The position numbers were made by a program, and so were the translations under genes. Shown one piece after another: positions 12,376-23,640 of a DNA stretch of 60,000 nucleotides (the stretch's first letter is position 1; each line of letters begins with the position of its first letter). The DNA lies in the NCBI GenBank assembly GCA_029204225.1, contig CM055101.1, positions 38,609,374 through 38,669,373 on the forward strand, written 5' to 3'. The DNA comes from Diphasiastrum complanatum (lineage: Eukaryota; Streptophyta; Lycopodiopsida; Lycopodiales; Lycopodiaceae). The notes beneath the pieces were generated by a model. That model did not search any database. It saw only the letters and a list, made by a program, of their open reading frames with translations, and was not told the origin of the DNA.

Positions 12376-13330
12376 TTGGATGATGTTGTTATTGTGTTAC
12401 CAAAAGCTCATCATGAACCTGAGGAGCAAGTTTCAGAAACGAAAGAGGTTTATGATGGACCAGCTAGAACTCAACTTATGAATCTTGCTAAACCAGGAGA
12501 ACTAGATAAGATTATTCAAGTTGGAACACAACTTATCCCAAAACAGTTTCAAACATTAAGGAAGTTGTTGCTTAAATGTCAAGATTGTTTTGCTTGGACA
12601 TACAAGGATCTAAAAAGGATTTTGACATCAGTATTCCTTCAAAGACTATTTGCAAAAATTCCTTGAAATTTACTTGGATGATCTTGGAGTCCATAGTGCC
12701 GATACAAACCGTCTGGATGCAAGTACAAGATGTCCTTAAATCTAGAAAAGTGTCAAATTTGGGTTACTCATGGAGTTGTTTTTGGACATATGATATCAAG
12801 ACATGGCATTTCTATAGATTATTCCAAAATAAAAGTCATTGTGGAGCTGCTACCACCAAGAACAATTTGAGAAGTTTATATTTTTATGGGTCATGCGAAC
12901 TATTATTGAGTATTCATTTTATTCTTTGAAGACTTAGCACGACCTATATATAAGTTGACCATTGTACCTATTTGGATGAATGAGGCGTTGGAAGCATTGA
13001 GAAATTGAAGAAAGCATTAGCTTCTGCACCAATTCTACGAGCTCCAAATTGGACAATCAAATTTCATGTTCATACTAATGTATCAAAATATGCTATTGGA
13101 TCAGTTTTGACACAACCAAGAGAATATAAGAAAGACTATCCTATCAGATTGACAGCTTACTGATCTTGAGAAGAATTACTCTACAGCGGAACGAGAAGCT
13201 TTGGCCATGGTTTTTTTCGTGAAGAAATTTTGACATTATCTTATGGTGACAGATTTTGCATTTTGTACCAACCATCAGCCATTGCTTTATCTAGTAAACA
13301 AGACATGTAACACGGGACGTATTGCAAGAT
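12376..13330 (+). pseudogene. Reverse transcriptase / RNase H remnant of family A copy 1
   Basis: The RT entry segment (MNLAKPGELDKIIQVG, KLLLKCQDCFAWTYKDL) jumps at about 12610-12670 to the catalytic-loop region EIYLDDLGVHS (YxDD at about 12672). Most of the RT fingers and palm is therefore deleted. Then follow remnants of the GHMISRHGISID block, the RNase H segment (ILRAPNWTIKFHVHTN, SKYAIGSVLTQP) and further fragments, with many stops. It cannot be functional. Confidence 0.65.
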
Positions 13331-13678
13331 GGCTACTACTACTCAAGATGTCTCAAGTCTACCTGGTTTGAAGAAACCAATGCAATATTCAAAAAGAAAA
13401 ATCGAGATGCCAGAGACATGTATGCCAAATGCACAATAGTTGACACAATCCGTTGCGAAAAAAGGTGAAACGCAAGAAACCAATGTTTCAAGAAGTTTCT
13501 CATGGCGAGCAACGACAACATGACCAATCTTCAGCTTTTCCAAATGAAAGATCAAAAAACAAAAAAATTATTCAAAGAATGGATGGATGAGCAGATGCTT
13601 CACTATCCACAATGGTGGCGACATAATAAGTTGCCTTATACGAAGCAGTACCATCAGATGTGGAATCAACTGATTACA

Positions 13679-14213
<535 letters not shown>

Positions 14214-15298
14214 TTGAGGGAGAGAAACAAATTCTGGTATGTGCTAGAGTCAGCAAACACAATTGGATCTTCTATTCCAATTCCAGTTGCCCAAGCCATC
14301 TCACCCCCCAAAACATCAACTATTTCACCGGAAAGCCAATTGTTTATGAATATGATCGATGATTTTGACCACTTACAGGCCGATGAAGTCTTTGAGATGC
14401 TTTTGAGCCTAGTGTCTTTTAATCTGAACTCCCTCAGGAGAGGATTCGATCAATTTCATGAAACCTTCGACACTTTTGATTCAGCACCACAACAGACAAA
14501 ACAAGTAGATCAGACACCCCTGACATTATCGAAGTCGCTCCTACACTAGTATTACCGAAGCAATTCGATGCCACAGTACCAAAAGGGTATGAAAAAGAAG
14601 ACATCTTCGAAGAGGAAGATTGACAGGCAACAACTCAGGGCCAAGCACGACGATCTATGGGTTTTGGAACTCCTCTTGTTGCTGTTGCTACTACTACTTC
14701 AATACCCCTAGATTCTGGTGATGCCCTTGGCATAGTTTCACACCTTGGACGAATGATTCAAACCATGATGGATGAAAAGACTGCAATAGATTAGAGGATT
14801 TCAGATTTGGGATCAAAAAACACTCTTATCAGCCAGAAAGTCATTCACTTAAATAGAGAATTAAAGATTGCCAAACAAGACGAAGAAAAATTCGAAGCGA
14901 AACTAAAGAAGACACAACAACATTCAGATGCCTTGGAAAAATACCTAACAACACTCTAGAATGCACTCACTACTGCATAGGATCATGTTGACAAAGTCAT
15001 TCAGGATGCCAAGCAACAAGTTCACTTATTGCAAGGGCAACTGGACATGGAAAACCTTGACAAAGAACGGATCCTAGGAGAACTCAATGCCACAGCCACG
15101 GAGTGTGACAATGTGCTCTATGCACAAGGACCAGGCCATCCTATCTCGCAAGAGGAGATAAGACAATTGTTCCGAAAGGCTGAAACCTATCGACGGTCAT
15201 TGGCTGGATTTCAAGGCAAATTTGATCGTTTCAAGGGCAAGGCATCTTCTAAGTTGGCAACGACAAGTCTATCATTAAAGCCTACAAAAAAGCCGTAG
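14214..15298 (+). pseudogene. Unrecognised coiled-coil-type coding remnant
   Basis: Two long plus-strand stretches with protein-like composition. 14214-14549 is open for 111 codons (LFMNMIDDFDHLQADEVFEML, RRGFDQFHETFDTF). After a break, 14640-15298 reads as one frame with only three stops: it opens GFGTPLVAVATTTSIPL, continues as a long Lys/Glu/Gln-rich helical region and ends EEIRQLFRKAETYRRSLAGFQ. The last part is an intact 89-codon frame at 15029-15298. Heptad-like charge spacing suggests a coiled coil. I do not recognise the family. It may be the C-terminal part of a retroelement-carried accessory protein or a decayed host gene. The few stops over ~220 codons suggest fairly recent inactivation, or introns. 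Confidence 0.45.
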
Positions 15299-16849
15299 CT
15301 CAGATCTTAGAGACAATCCCCCAGATTCTAGTACTAGTAATGCCACCTTTCTCACCTCCACAACAAGATTAGGGAGAAGTGGATACAAGTATGGATCAAG
15401 GGACAATGAAAGAAGCAATCCCGTCTTTTCAAGCCACAGACACGAGGCCATCATCAAGGGCCACACCATTGTTTCAGAAAGCGATCACCATCAAAGAGGA
15501 GATATAGACATTTTTACATTAGCATTCTTATAAATCCTCAAGGGGTGGGGCTGGGTTATCAAGTTCAAGACTTCAGAAATAGAAACTGGAAAGGAATTGG
15601 ACAAGCTACCCGCATTGGGTGATCTGTGATCTCGCTATTTGGAATGTCCTATTTTGATACATTTCTGATATACCTAGATAGAGTCGAACTCTTAACTATA
15701 ACTACTGCTGCTAATTAAGATCTTTACTCTTCTAAGGTGTAGTCAGATATTTCTAATCCACTACTGATTTAGTTATGATGAGCCTTTATGCGGAAAAACA
15801 AATAATAGAGGAACATTCGAGCATAATGTAGTCAAGGAATTAATGGTTGTAGGCCTAAACACATGGTGGTGGAGTTGGTATGGGTCTATCAGTGAGTCAT
15901 TAGGAAACTGGATGACATGGCCTAGATAGGCTACAGAGGTGTCCGGTGAGGTGTCAGAGTACACTACTAGTGGTGCATTGGCCTTGGAAGGTATAAGTAT
16001 ACCTGCTGGGCTCTCACTAGTGTATGCTTGATTTTGTGATGGTAGCTACATGCTGCTGGTGTGACTCCTTTTTCCATGACTCTGATTGATCCATAGCTTG
16101 GGGGCTAGATCCATTCGATCTAGGTTTGGTTGGGTTGGTTTATCCACCACCTATTCCCTTGTGTTGTTGCTTTGTATGGTATGCTTAGACTAGAATCCTT
16201 TTGTGAGGACTTTATAGTTTGGCATACCACACAGTGTGTTATTGCAAGAGAAACTCTATCTATTATGGATAGAATAGATAAGTAGTGCTTACTAGCAAAT
16301 ACTTCTATCTATTTCTCTTTGTGTCTGACCGTGGAGGTCTGAGTGACTCAGCTCATCTCACTTACTAGTGGATGGCTTTTCATCCTCACATTCAACACGC
16401 TGTCATTCATTATATGTTTGTCATCTCTCTATATATTTGTTCTCCCATTCATCCTCTATATATATCATCAGAGGAAGAAGGTAGTCTTTAATGTAATGAA
16501 TGATTACAGCAAATTGCTAGACCTACCACGTCGCGACATTTAGTTTCGCTGTTAGCTTCGTCCGTGGTGTTAGTTTGTTCTCCCGGTACTTCGTTCTTCG
16601 TGAATCGTAAAGTGCACCGACTTCAGGGCGACTTCAGGGCCTCCTTTATAACCATAGTCGAGATCATTGCGGTTGGCCTTTGGTTGTTGCTCGTGAACCA
16701 TAGGAGTTGACTTGTGGTTCTCTATGAACGTCTTCATTTGTCTGCTCAAAGTTACAGTTTGCAGTTTATTGCAATCTATGGTCTGTGGAACTTCATCATT
16801 GTCGACGTTCGTATATGTCGCGATGCGATTGCACTAGTGATGGATTGCG
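15299..16849. other. Interval without recognised genes
   Basis: No credible coding sequence. The region lies immediately 3' of the minus-strand gypsy integrase remnant and so may include its 3' LTR, but no terminal repeat partner was found in the window. A short tandem (CTTCAGGGCGACTTCAGGGC) lies near 16620. Confidence 0.35.
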
Positions 16850-16858
16850 GTTTGTGGT

Positions 16859-17900
16859 TCATAAGCTAACGATTCTTTGTGGGTGGTAGATTTCTTCAGT
16901 AAGCAGAGTTTCTCCTTGGCCAAGTATTTTTTCCTCAAGTGAGTCACAATCATGCCATGTCTTCCTCCTATTTTTCTCAGCTAACATAGCTTTTCTGGAC
17001 AAAAATCTTATCTCATGAAGCTTCACAAGATTGTCTAGTCTCTTTTGCACTAACTGGTTGTTGTCTCATTTATGCTCCAATACTAACCTGAGACTGGGTA
17101 TGATGAACTCGACTGGCATGATTGTTTCTTGGCCATATACGAGCTAGAAGGGTGTTTGGCATGTACTAGCTTTGTATGTGGTTCGAAAGCCCATAGAGCT
17201 GTTTGGAATTTGTGTTCCCAATTTGTGCATCTGGCCTCAACCATCTTTGTAATGCATAAGATCTTGTTAGATGATTTGGCTCGGCCATTGCACCTTGGAT
17301 AGTAGGGAGTGCTCTTACAATGAGCGACTAGATAGGAGGCAAGAAGGTGAGTGATCATTTTGTTTATGAAATGATTTCCACGATCACTGACCAACTCGAT
17401 TGGTCATCCATATCGAGTAAGGATATGCTCATATAGAAAGTGTGCCATCATTCTTGGCATTGGCTTCCTTTATCGATTTAGATTCAGTCCACTTGGTAAG
17501 ATAGTCTATAGCTACAATATCAATGTATCTCACTTGTGTATAACAAGAAGGTGGATGCATCGGGCCAATGAAGTCAATTTCTGACTTTTTGAATGGATTT
17601 CAATGGGCTCTAGGTGATGATAGATTGCAAGGCCATCCTATCTAGTTATGTGGACTTTCGGTAACGCTGGCACACATCACATGACTTGATGAGTTGATAG
17701 ACATCCTTGTGAAGGGCTGACCACCAAAATTTACTCCAGATTACCTTTCTTGCAGTTAGATCAACTACAAAATGCCCTCCTCCTATGCCTTCACGAGTAA
17801 GCTAGATTATCGTGTCAATCTTATGAGGTAGGACACATTTGCGTAGGATCTTATCTAGACATATCTTATAGAGTTGTCTTGCTATTAAGGTGTAGGGAGC
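16859..17900 (-). pseudogene. Integrase remnant of the reverse-oriented gypsy element
   Basis: The zinc-binding module is partly visible (GIGGGHFVVDLTARKV, then SCDVCQRYRKST near 17645-17790). The core follows: IDFIGPMHPP near 17560, VSDRGNHFINKM near 17350, then STPYYPRCNGRAKSSNK near 17280, where the family glutamate (NGQAE) is Lys. 16859-17050 gives the downstream KRLDNLVKLHEIRFLSRKAML segment. Stops and frameshifts separate the pieces. Integrase would insert the cDNA into the genome. Confidence 0.7.
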
Positions 17901-18331
17901 AAATTTTAAGATCAATTTGCATTGCACTATCCTGCTCATGTCTAGTAGTGGTCATCTTATCGTAAGATATTCGGTGATGTCTACTGACTACTTTGTGATT
18001 GCATCTACCAAGAAGAGAATTGTGTCTGCCCGTTCGTCTAGTACCCCTTTGTAAGGTGGTATGTTATGGATCCTGGATAGGTGATCCTCTAGATAGTGTT
18101 GCTTTTCCTTTCACACTACGATCCAGAATTGGAATTCCTATCATAACAATAGCCATCTTGTGATTCGCCCAATAGTATGAGGCCAGTTGACAAGGTACAA
18201 AAGGGCTTGATAATCAAAGAAAAATGCAAGGGGTTGGAAAATAAATAGCAGAGATATTTCTTCACACTATAAAACATAGCTAGAGCCTCTCACTCAGTGG
18301 TAGTGTAGTTGATCTCAGCTTGTATCAACTA

Positions 18332-18740
18332 TCAACTAGTGAAGTACATCGAGTAATCTTTCTTAAATTTCCCCGGTTGGATTAGAACACTACCAATGGC
18401 ATACTTGGAAGCATCTGTAAGGACATGAAACTCGATGGTCCACTTAGAGGATCTAAGGATAAGAGCAAATACCAATGCCCGCTTCAGCTTGTGGACAACT
18501 TTGTTGGTTGGTGGAGTCCACTCAAGTGTGATCATAAGTTTTTAGATTGCGTTGGACAACTTAGCAAAACACAATACAAATATTCGATAATAATTGCAAT
18601 GTCCTATGAACTCTAAGATTTCTCATGCCGTTATGAGTTTGAGCAAGCTAGTTATCACCTTGATTTTGTCCCAATTAGTGGCAATGCCATGAATCGAGAT
18701 AACATGTCCCAACGTTATGTCGTGCATGACAAATATATTT
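18332..18740 (-). pseudogene. RT C-terminus and RNase H remnant (reverse gypsy)
   Basis: A 67-codon open stretch carries LEWTPPTNKVVHKLKRAL and FHVLTDASKYAIGSVL, the Ty3 RNase H entry with its Asp (TDAS). Upstream is NIFVMHDITLGHVISIHG from the end of RT. The upstream frame up to 18922 (Ser/Pro/Lys-rich, KLVVEPKYPLAPTKQGDPLSRK) does not look like RT and probably reflects a rearrangement junction near 18745. Confidence 0.65.
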
Positions 18741-18759
18741 CGTTTGATCTCTCTAAACG

Positions 18760-19279
18760 GTTTCGACTCATGTTTCCTAGAAAGAGGATCTCCTTGCTTG
18801 GTTGGGGCAAGTGGATATTTTGGTTCAACCACAAGCTTCCTTGATGAAACTAGAGGCTTGGATGGGGTTTGAATTGTTGACTGGACTGGGCTGGATTTTC
18901 TGTTGTCATCCCATAATGACACTTCCAGTCTATAAATGGCTTCATGCTTCCATCTGTCCCACTCTTGGCACTTGAGGTTTCATGTACATCGTGGAGTGTC
19001 TCCAACTAATTTGTTTGAGAGAGCCTACGTCTTTTCACTCTTCCACATGAAATCTAGGTTGAATAATAGACTCCCATACGTGTTGCTAGCAATGTTAAGG
19101 ACAAGAAAATATTATCTAGGAGCAATGTGGGTGATTCCATACCAAGGGCAATGAATGGACATTGCTAGGGCCACAATTGTTTCGACAACTATGAGGACGC
19201 TAGAGGTGGTAACATTAGATGATATAATGTTAATTTCCTTTCCAAAGAATGTAGATTTTTGATATTTCAAGCAGTGTAA
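18760..19279. other. Junction region between gypsy remnant and Helitron fragment
   Basis: Small frames on both strands (for example plus 18936-19154) have no recognisable similarity. Presumably rearranged repeat DNA. Confidence 0.3.
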
Positions 19280-19456
19280 ATGGGATTATATTTGCCACGT
19301 CCAGTTTTTAGTCATGGACAAGTGTATGTGGCGTTGTCAAGGGTGCGTAGTGCATCCTGCGTGAAAGTGCTCATAAAGGATGACAGTGGTCGTTCGTGTA
19401 GCGAGGACGATATTTGCTCATACACTGAAAATGTCGTATACAAGGAGGTGCTTTAG
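19280..19456 (+). pseudogene. Helitron helicase (PIF1-like) C-terminal fragment
   Basis: Reads GLYLPRPVFSHGQVYVALSR, then VRSASCVKVLIKDDSGR and finally ENVVYKEVL before a TAG at 19454-19456. This is the characteristic end of plant Helitron Rep/helicase proteins (LPxPVFSHGQLYVALSR, then TxNVVYKEVF-stop), containing helicase motif VI (the QLYVALSRV block). The Rep domain and the rest of the helicase are absent, so only the last ~58 residues survive, with no stop inside them. Helitrons move by rolling-circle replication and capture host sequence. Confidence 0.85.
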
Positions 19457-19522
19457 TAGATGTGGTGAGTTGCTTGATGAGTAGATGTAGTTTAGATAGT
19501 TTGCAATTTTTCAAATCTAGAG

Positions 19523-19921
19523 TTGTCATATGTTTTTAAGATTATGTGTTGTTGTATGTACATTTTTTTTATGACATTCTTGGTGTTTTTACAGATGTCG
19601 AAGATCTACATAAATCACAGGACTTTTGTGCGAGACTTGATGGAGTCATTTTGCTTCAGTGATGAGGTGTCTCGCTGCTCCATTTTGTGGTTGATAGAAG
19701 CTTATGCAGAGTTCATATTCCAGCAACAAAGGAGAAGATGCTTTCTTCCTAGAGAATATCGATTCCTATTAGATGTAGATATGTTACTTAGGAATGTGGC
19801 ATATGTTTGGAGACATGTTAGTATTGTTAGAGTTAGTGACTTTGAGCCAATGTTAGAAAAACTGGTGTATGCCCAGGTATTGGTTTCTGAATTATCAGAT
19901 GACATGATGTCTATTTCCTAA
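19523..19921 (+). CDS. Unrecognised 132-codon ORF downstream of Helitron fragment
   Basis: Intact frame of 132 codons, or 109 if translation starts at the ATG at 19594. That ATG directly follows a splice-acceptor-like tract (TTTTTACAG), so the segment could be an exon. The protein is Cys/Arg-containing and mixed helical (RTFVRDLMESFCFSDE, ILWLIEAYAEFIFQQQRRR). No known family recognised. It sits about 70-140 bp after the Helitron stop codon, where Helitron-captured gene fragments can be found. Captured host exon or chance ORF are both possible. Confidence 0.3.
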   Translation: MSYVFKIMCCCMYIFFMTFLVFLQMSKIYINHRTFVRDLMESFCFSDEVSRCSILWLIEAYAEFIFQQQRRRCFLPREYRFLLDVDMLLRNVAYVWRHVSIVRVSDFEPMLEKLVYAQVLVSELSDDMMSIS

Positions 19922-19924
19922 AAA

Positions 19925-22696
19925 AATTGGAATATGAAAAAAAGAAAACCGTTTGATCAAATGTGGGGTATTTTGAGAAATTTTGAGGTTTAATCTAGAT
20001 CCCAATGTGGTATCTCATTATTTACAAAATTAGAGGCCCTCAAATCTATTTCTCGCTTTCTTAATTAATCCTTTACTTCTTTGTAATTTCTCGAATATAT
20101 GACATCAGACTGGTTTATATGATTCTTTTCACTATGAATTTATTCTTCTGAGAGACTATTATGTCATATAAATTACTACTTGTATGAATAGACTTGGAAT
20201 TTAGATAAATTCTAAAGTCAAAGTGGTTCAATTTCTTATACCTTGGATATCTTTGTTGTATAAATGGATTTTAGAGGAATGATCGTTCTATCACTCAGGC
20301 TGAAAATATTTGAGGAAAAAGTAATAGAGTGAATCCTTTTGTGGAATGCACTTATTACTGATTTTTCATGGATTTGGATATTTTCATATGTCATCTTTCC
20401 AATTAACTTTTATAGAAATTGATAATTTCCTTAAAAGGAGGGGTGAAGTGATGGGATAATATTCTATCTAGGGATCTGTTGGTTGCATAACTTTCGGAAG
20501 AGAACTAGCTGTGGTATAGAAATGAGATTTGGTATGAAAGTAATTTCGGATAGATTCAGAGTAAGATACCTAGTTGGAACTTTTTGAATAAAAGTAATGC
20601 TCTAGGGACTATGTGGACAATCTTGAACTAGAACAAGTTTGATATTTGAATCATTATCTATAAGTTATAGTACAGTGAAAAGTCAAACGTTACTGATTCT
20701 CTTTTGATTAGAATAGGAGTAAGTTTGATCAGGATTGAAGTCTAAGATGTTTGTATTAGATCAACCTAATCTTAGTTTGAGTACTAGGGTCAAAGAGGGG
20801 TTGATTGAGTGGAAAAAAATTATGCTATAATGGGATTGGAAAACTGTTGAGAGTGAATTTTATTTGTCTCAGAGATTTTCTGGATATGTTTTTTACTTAT
20901 GAGAAATAGAAATTATTTTGTAGTTGAGTTACAAGATCTGAATGAGATATGCGAGTAACATATGTGGGCTGTGGAGGAATCTTCCAGATAAATATGTGTT
21001 TATGTACTGGGTCATAGTGAGATTAATTACATATGTGCACAATTAATCTTGTATGAATCTACTATGTATTCTTGGTTATAGGGTTATTTGTTGCACTTAA
21101 CCTAGTCGGTGAACATAAGCATATGACCAAGTATTCTTTTGACAGACACTTGCAAAGTTAACAAATCTTTGTATGGAAGATTTATGAATTAGCTTAGAAT
21201 GACTTGGATATGGATCTAAATGTGGTGTTATGCTAATATAATTAAGATCAAGCACTAGACATTTGAGATTTCTAAATCATTGGCAATTAACTTGAGTAGT
21301 TGATTACTCTAGGATAAAGTTGATTGGTAAAACGATCAGTGTGATGTGGATTCATCAAGAACTGATGGTTTTTGAATTATATAGCTTGTAAGATGCAAGA
21401 TTAGTGAATCATTTGGGTTCATCAGTTAAAATTATGTGCATTGGATATATAGTATTCTTGGGATAGTGTATCCCTTAGTTAAGGAATAGACTCGGCTCAT
21501 TAGTGATTGTATCCCAGAGAGCTCAATTGGATAGTGAATCATATGAATCCAAGAATAATAACTGAATTGATATTCAGCAGGACTTTGGGTGTCTAGGTTT
21601 AATTCTAGATGGTAATCTAAAGTTTGTAGTTGAAGATGATTGTCATTATCATTTTGGTATGCTTTCTGTCTTTAATTACCAGTGGCATATAGAACTTGAA
21701 TATCTAGCACTTTTGTCAGAGAATCTTGTTATGGGAATGTTCCTAAAATCTAGTATTTTTTCGGGTAGGAAAGATTTTGGAATGATTCTTACTTTTCCTG
21801 AGTTATGTTGGACATATACTCCATTATCCTATAAATGATTAAGTATTGTTTGGATTCCAAAAGATTATGATTGACAAATCATACGAATCTAAGTATTTAT
21901 GATTGACGCATCATAAATAGATACTTAATTATTGTCAGAGGATTATAGAGAATGGTGATGATTCTTAAGTGTGATGATTAATTCTTGATCTATTAATTGA
22001 GTAAGAATTTGAATCAATGTTTTGAATCTCTCTACTCTAGTATTTTATTGAGAGCTTGTGGATCCCACAGACATTTTCACAAGGAAAGTTATTGTACTTG
22101 TGTTATCAAAAGGGAAAACAAATCTATTGAGATGAGTAGGTATTATTTTCTTGCATTTGATGCTAGAAACAAGAGCATTTAACTCAAAAGAGTATCTGAG
22201 ATACTCAGAGTTGGGTTTTAATCATTTTATATCTTAATGATTCTCCTAGAGATTCTAGTTGAATAAATTATCATATCTTAGAATGGGATCCTAAGGATAG
22301 TTGTACTTGGAAGTTTTTATGAATTGTCTGCTAGAGTTTGTGGATGATTTTAGACTATAATTATAATTTTTTCTTTAACTTTAATCTCCTAAGTTAGGTA
22401 GTATTTCACTCAGTCGGTACATGTAAGTGTTTTACATGAAGATGATGTTACTAACTTGTGTTGAGTGTAACCCAATTGAGATAATATATCTTAGTGTACT
22501 TTTCAAACCAGAGTTTGTACTCCAGAACAGAGATTAACGATTGGAAATAGGTTTATCTCTGATTACTTGTTTGATATGAAAGTCAACTAAGGATAATGAT
22601 TTTCTCAGTTATTATTGAAAGTTAAAGGAACTGTCCATAATTCTTTCATGTTTTGAGGAGCTTCTAAGGATAGAAGCAGTTTAAGGAGGGAAGAAT
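19925..22696 (+). mobile_element. Heavily decayed LTR-type element, internal region
   Basis: AT-rich, stop-riddled DNA. From about 20830 to 22610 it is similar to the reverse complement of 23640-24780: for example TTTACTTATGAGAAATAG, GCGAGTAACATATG, GGTGATGATTCTTAAG, GTGGATCCCACA, TTTTCTTGCATTTGATGCTAGAAA, ACAAGAGCATTTAACTCA. It ends in a purine tract (AAGGAGGGAAGA, ~22683-22696), as Ty3/gypsy internal regions do just before the 3' LTR. A weak trace of RT (W-x-x-TVESEF...RFSGY, near 20850) fits a gypsy element. The part before 20.8 kb has no assignment. Confidence 0.5.
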
Positions 22697-23190
22697 GTCA
22701 TGTCCATGACCAGTACATAGGATTCAGTATACTCTTAGTCTTGGATACACGGCGGTACTCCAGTGAAACAAGCTGTTAGTTATGCCATGTCATATTGGAT
22801 GTGACCCGAAAGTCACTAATATCCTTGTGAGGCCCAGAACACACTAAATGGAGTTAGTACAAGATTTGGGATAGTCAAGGCATATGTAGAGTTATCAATA
22901 GCAATTCTATGAATAGAGGATCCGGAACCTAAGTATAGGGGAGTTAGGACCTTGCATGTCTGTGTGCACAGGGTTCTAGGCTCTATACGAGGAGGCCAAA
23001 CTCGCCCTATTCATTCATTGTGTGAATAGTTCATTGCCAGGATCTCACTCTATATTCATGTCTCCCATTCCTTGGCTTGGGCTTGAAGCTTCTAGAGTTT
23101 GATTAGATGCTTCTACTTGGTTGGGTGGTTTCTCCATAGTGTGTTTTCCATTGTGTTTATCTTGTAAGCAGAATCTTAGGGAGTTTCTCT
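22697..23190 (+). repeat. Putative LTR (3' LTR of the decayed element)
   Basis: Begins TGTCATGTCCATGACCAGTA directly after the purine tract. The same start in inverted orientation (TGTTATGTCCATGTCCAGTA) occurs at 25057 downward, and the two stay alignable for about 150-300 bp (GGATTCAG, ACTCCAGTG, GTTATGCC, GGCCCAGA). The far end runs into family A gag near 23190, so the LTR appears truncated or the boundary is obscured. Confidence 0.5.
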
Positions 23191-23194
23191 TATA

Positions 23195-23640
23195 TTGAAA
23201 GACTTGTTTCTCTTGCTAAGCAAAATCAAAATGGGAAAACGAGAAAGGTTCTGGGACTACATCGAACGGGTCAAGCATCTATGATCCTGATTATGCGATG
23301 ATTATGTGGTTCTTGGCTAGGTTACCACAAAGCATCAGGAGAGAGCTTAAATGTTGGGAGCAGTATGCCACATTGTAGGAAGCCATGAAAGAGGTTATTA
23401 GAGAAAGAAGATGAAGGCCCGGATGATGATTCAACCCATAACTATCCAACAGTCCATCATATGACTCCATCGGTAGCATCGACCTCCAAAGCTTCTAGCA
23501 TTTCTCATGATCCATTGATGGATCAGATTACAAAACTCCACAAACAATAGATGGAACAATTGACAGCCCAGTTTGACCAAAAAATGAAGGCCTGTCAAAG
23601 TAATGTAGCAACATCTTCAAGTCCTCCAAATGGGTAAAAT
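23195..23640 (+). pseudogene. Gag remnant of family A copy 2
   Basis: In copy 1 order: FLLLSKIKMGKRERFWDYIE, RVKHL, then after breaks AMIMWFLARLPQSIRREL, a partial acidic segment (EGPDDDS), and a tail ITKLHKQ-stop-MEQLTAQFDQKMKAC homologous to the copy 1 region after gag. At least three disruptions. Confidence 0.65.

Larger units (their letters stand above)
9296..13545 (+). mobile_element. Ty3/gypsy family A, copy 1 (decayed, LTR ends undefined)
   Basis: Ordered remnants of one retrotransposon: gag, zinc-knuckle region, protease, a Ser/Lys/Arg-rich linker, RT with a large internal loss, and a terminal RNase H piece. The order and the motifs KIKMGKRKM, GRPWLR and FAWTYKDL recur in the 23.2-26.9 kb and 49.8-51.5 kb copies. 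It is cut by a 162-bp (CT)n array at 13684 before any integrase. The protease and RT style is non-chromoviral (Tat/Athila-like); no chromodomain is visible because the 3' end is missing. Confidence 0.85.
16850..18740 (-). mobile_element. Ty3/gypsy family A-like pol remnant, reverse orientation
   Basis: Read on the minus strand from high to low coordinates: the end of RT (LGHVISIHGIATNWDKIKVI, about 18650-18715), RNase H (WTIEFHVLTDASKYAIGSVL, about 18370-18450), integrase zinc finger and core, and the integrase C-terminal side. The RNase H segment closely resembles WTIKFHVHTNVSKYAIGSVL of family A copy 1, so this is a relative inserted in the opposite direction. LTRs were not identified. Stops are frequent. 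Confidence 0.75.
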
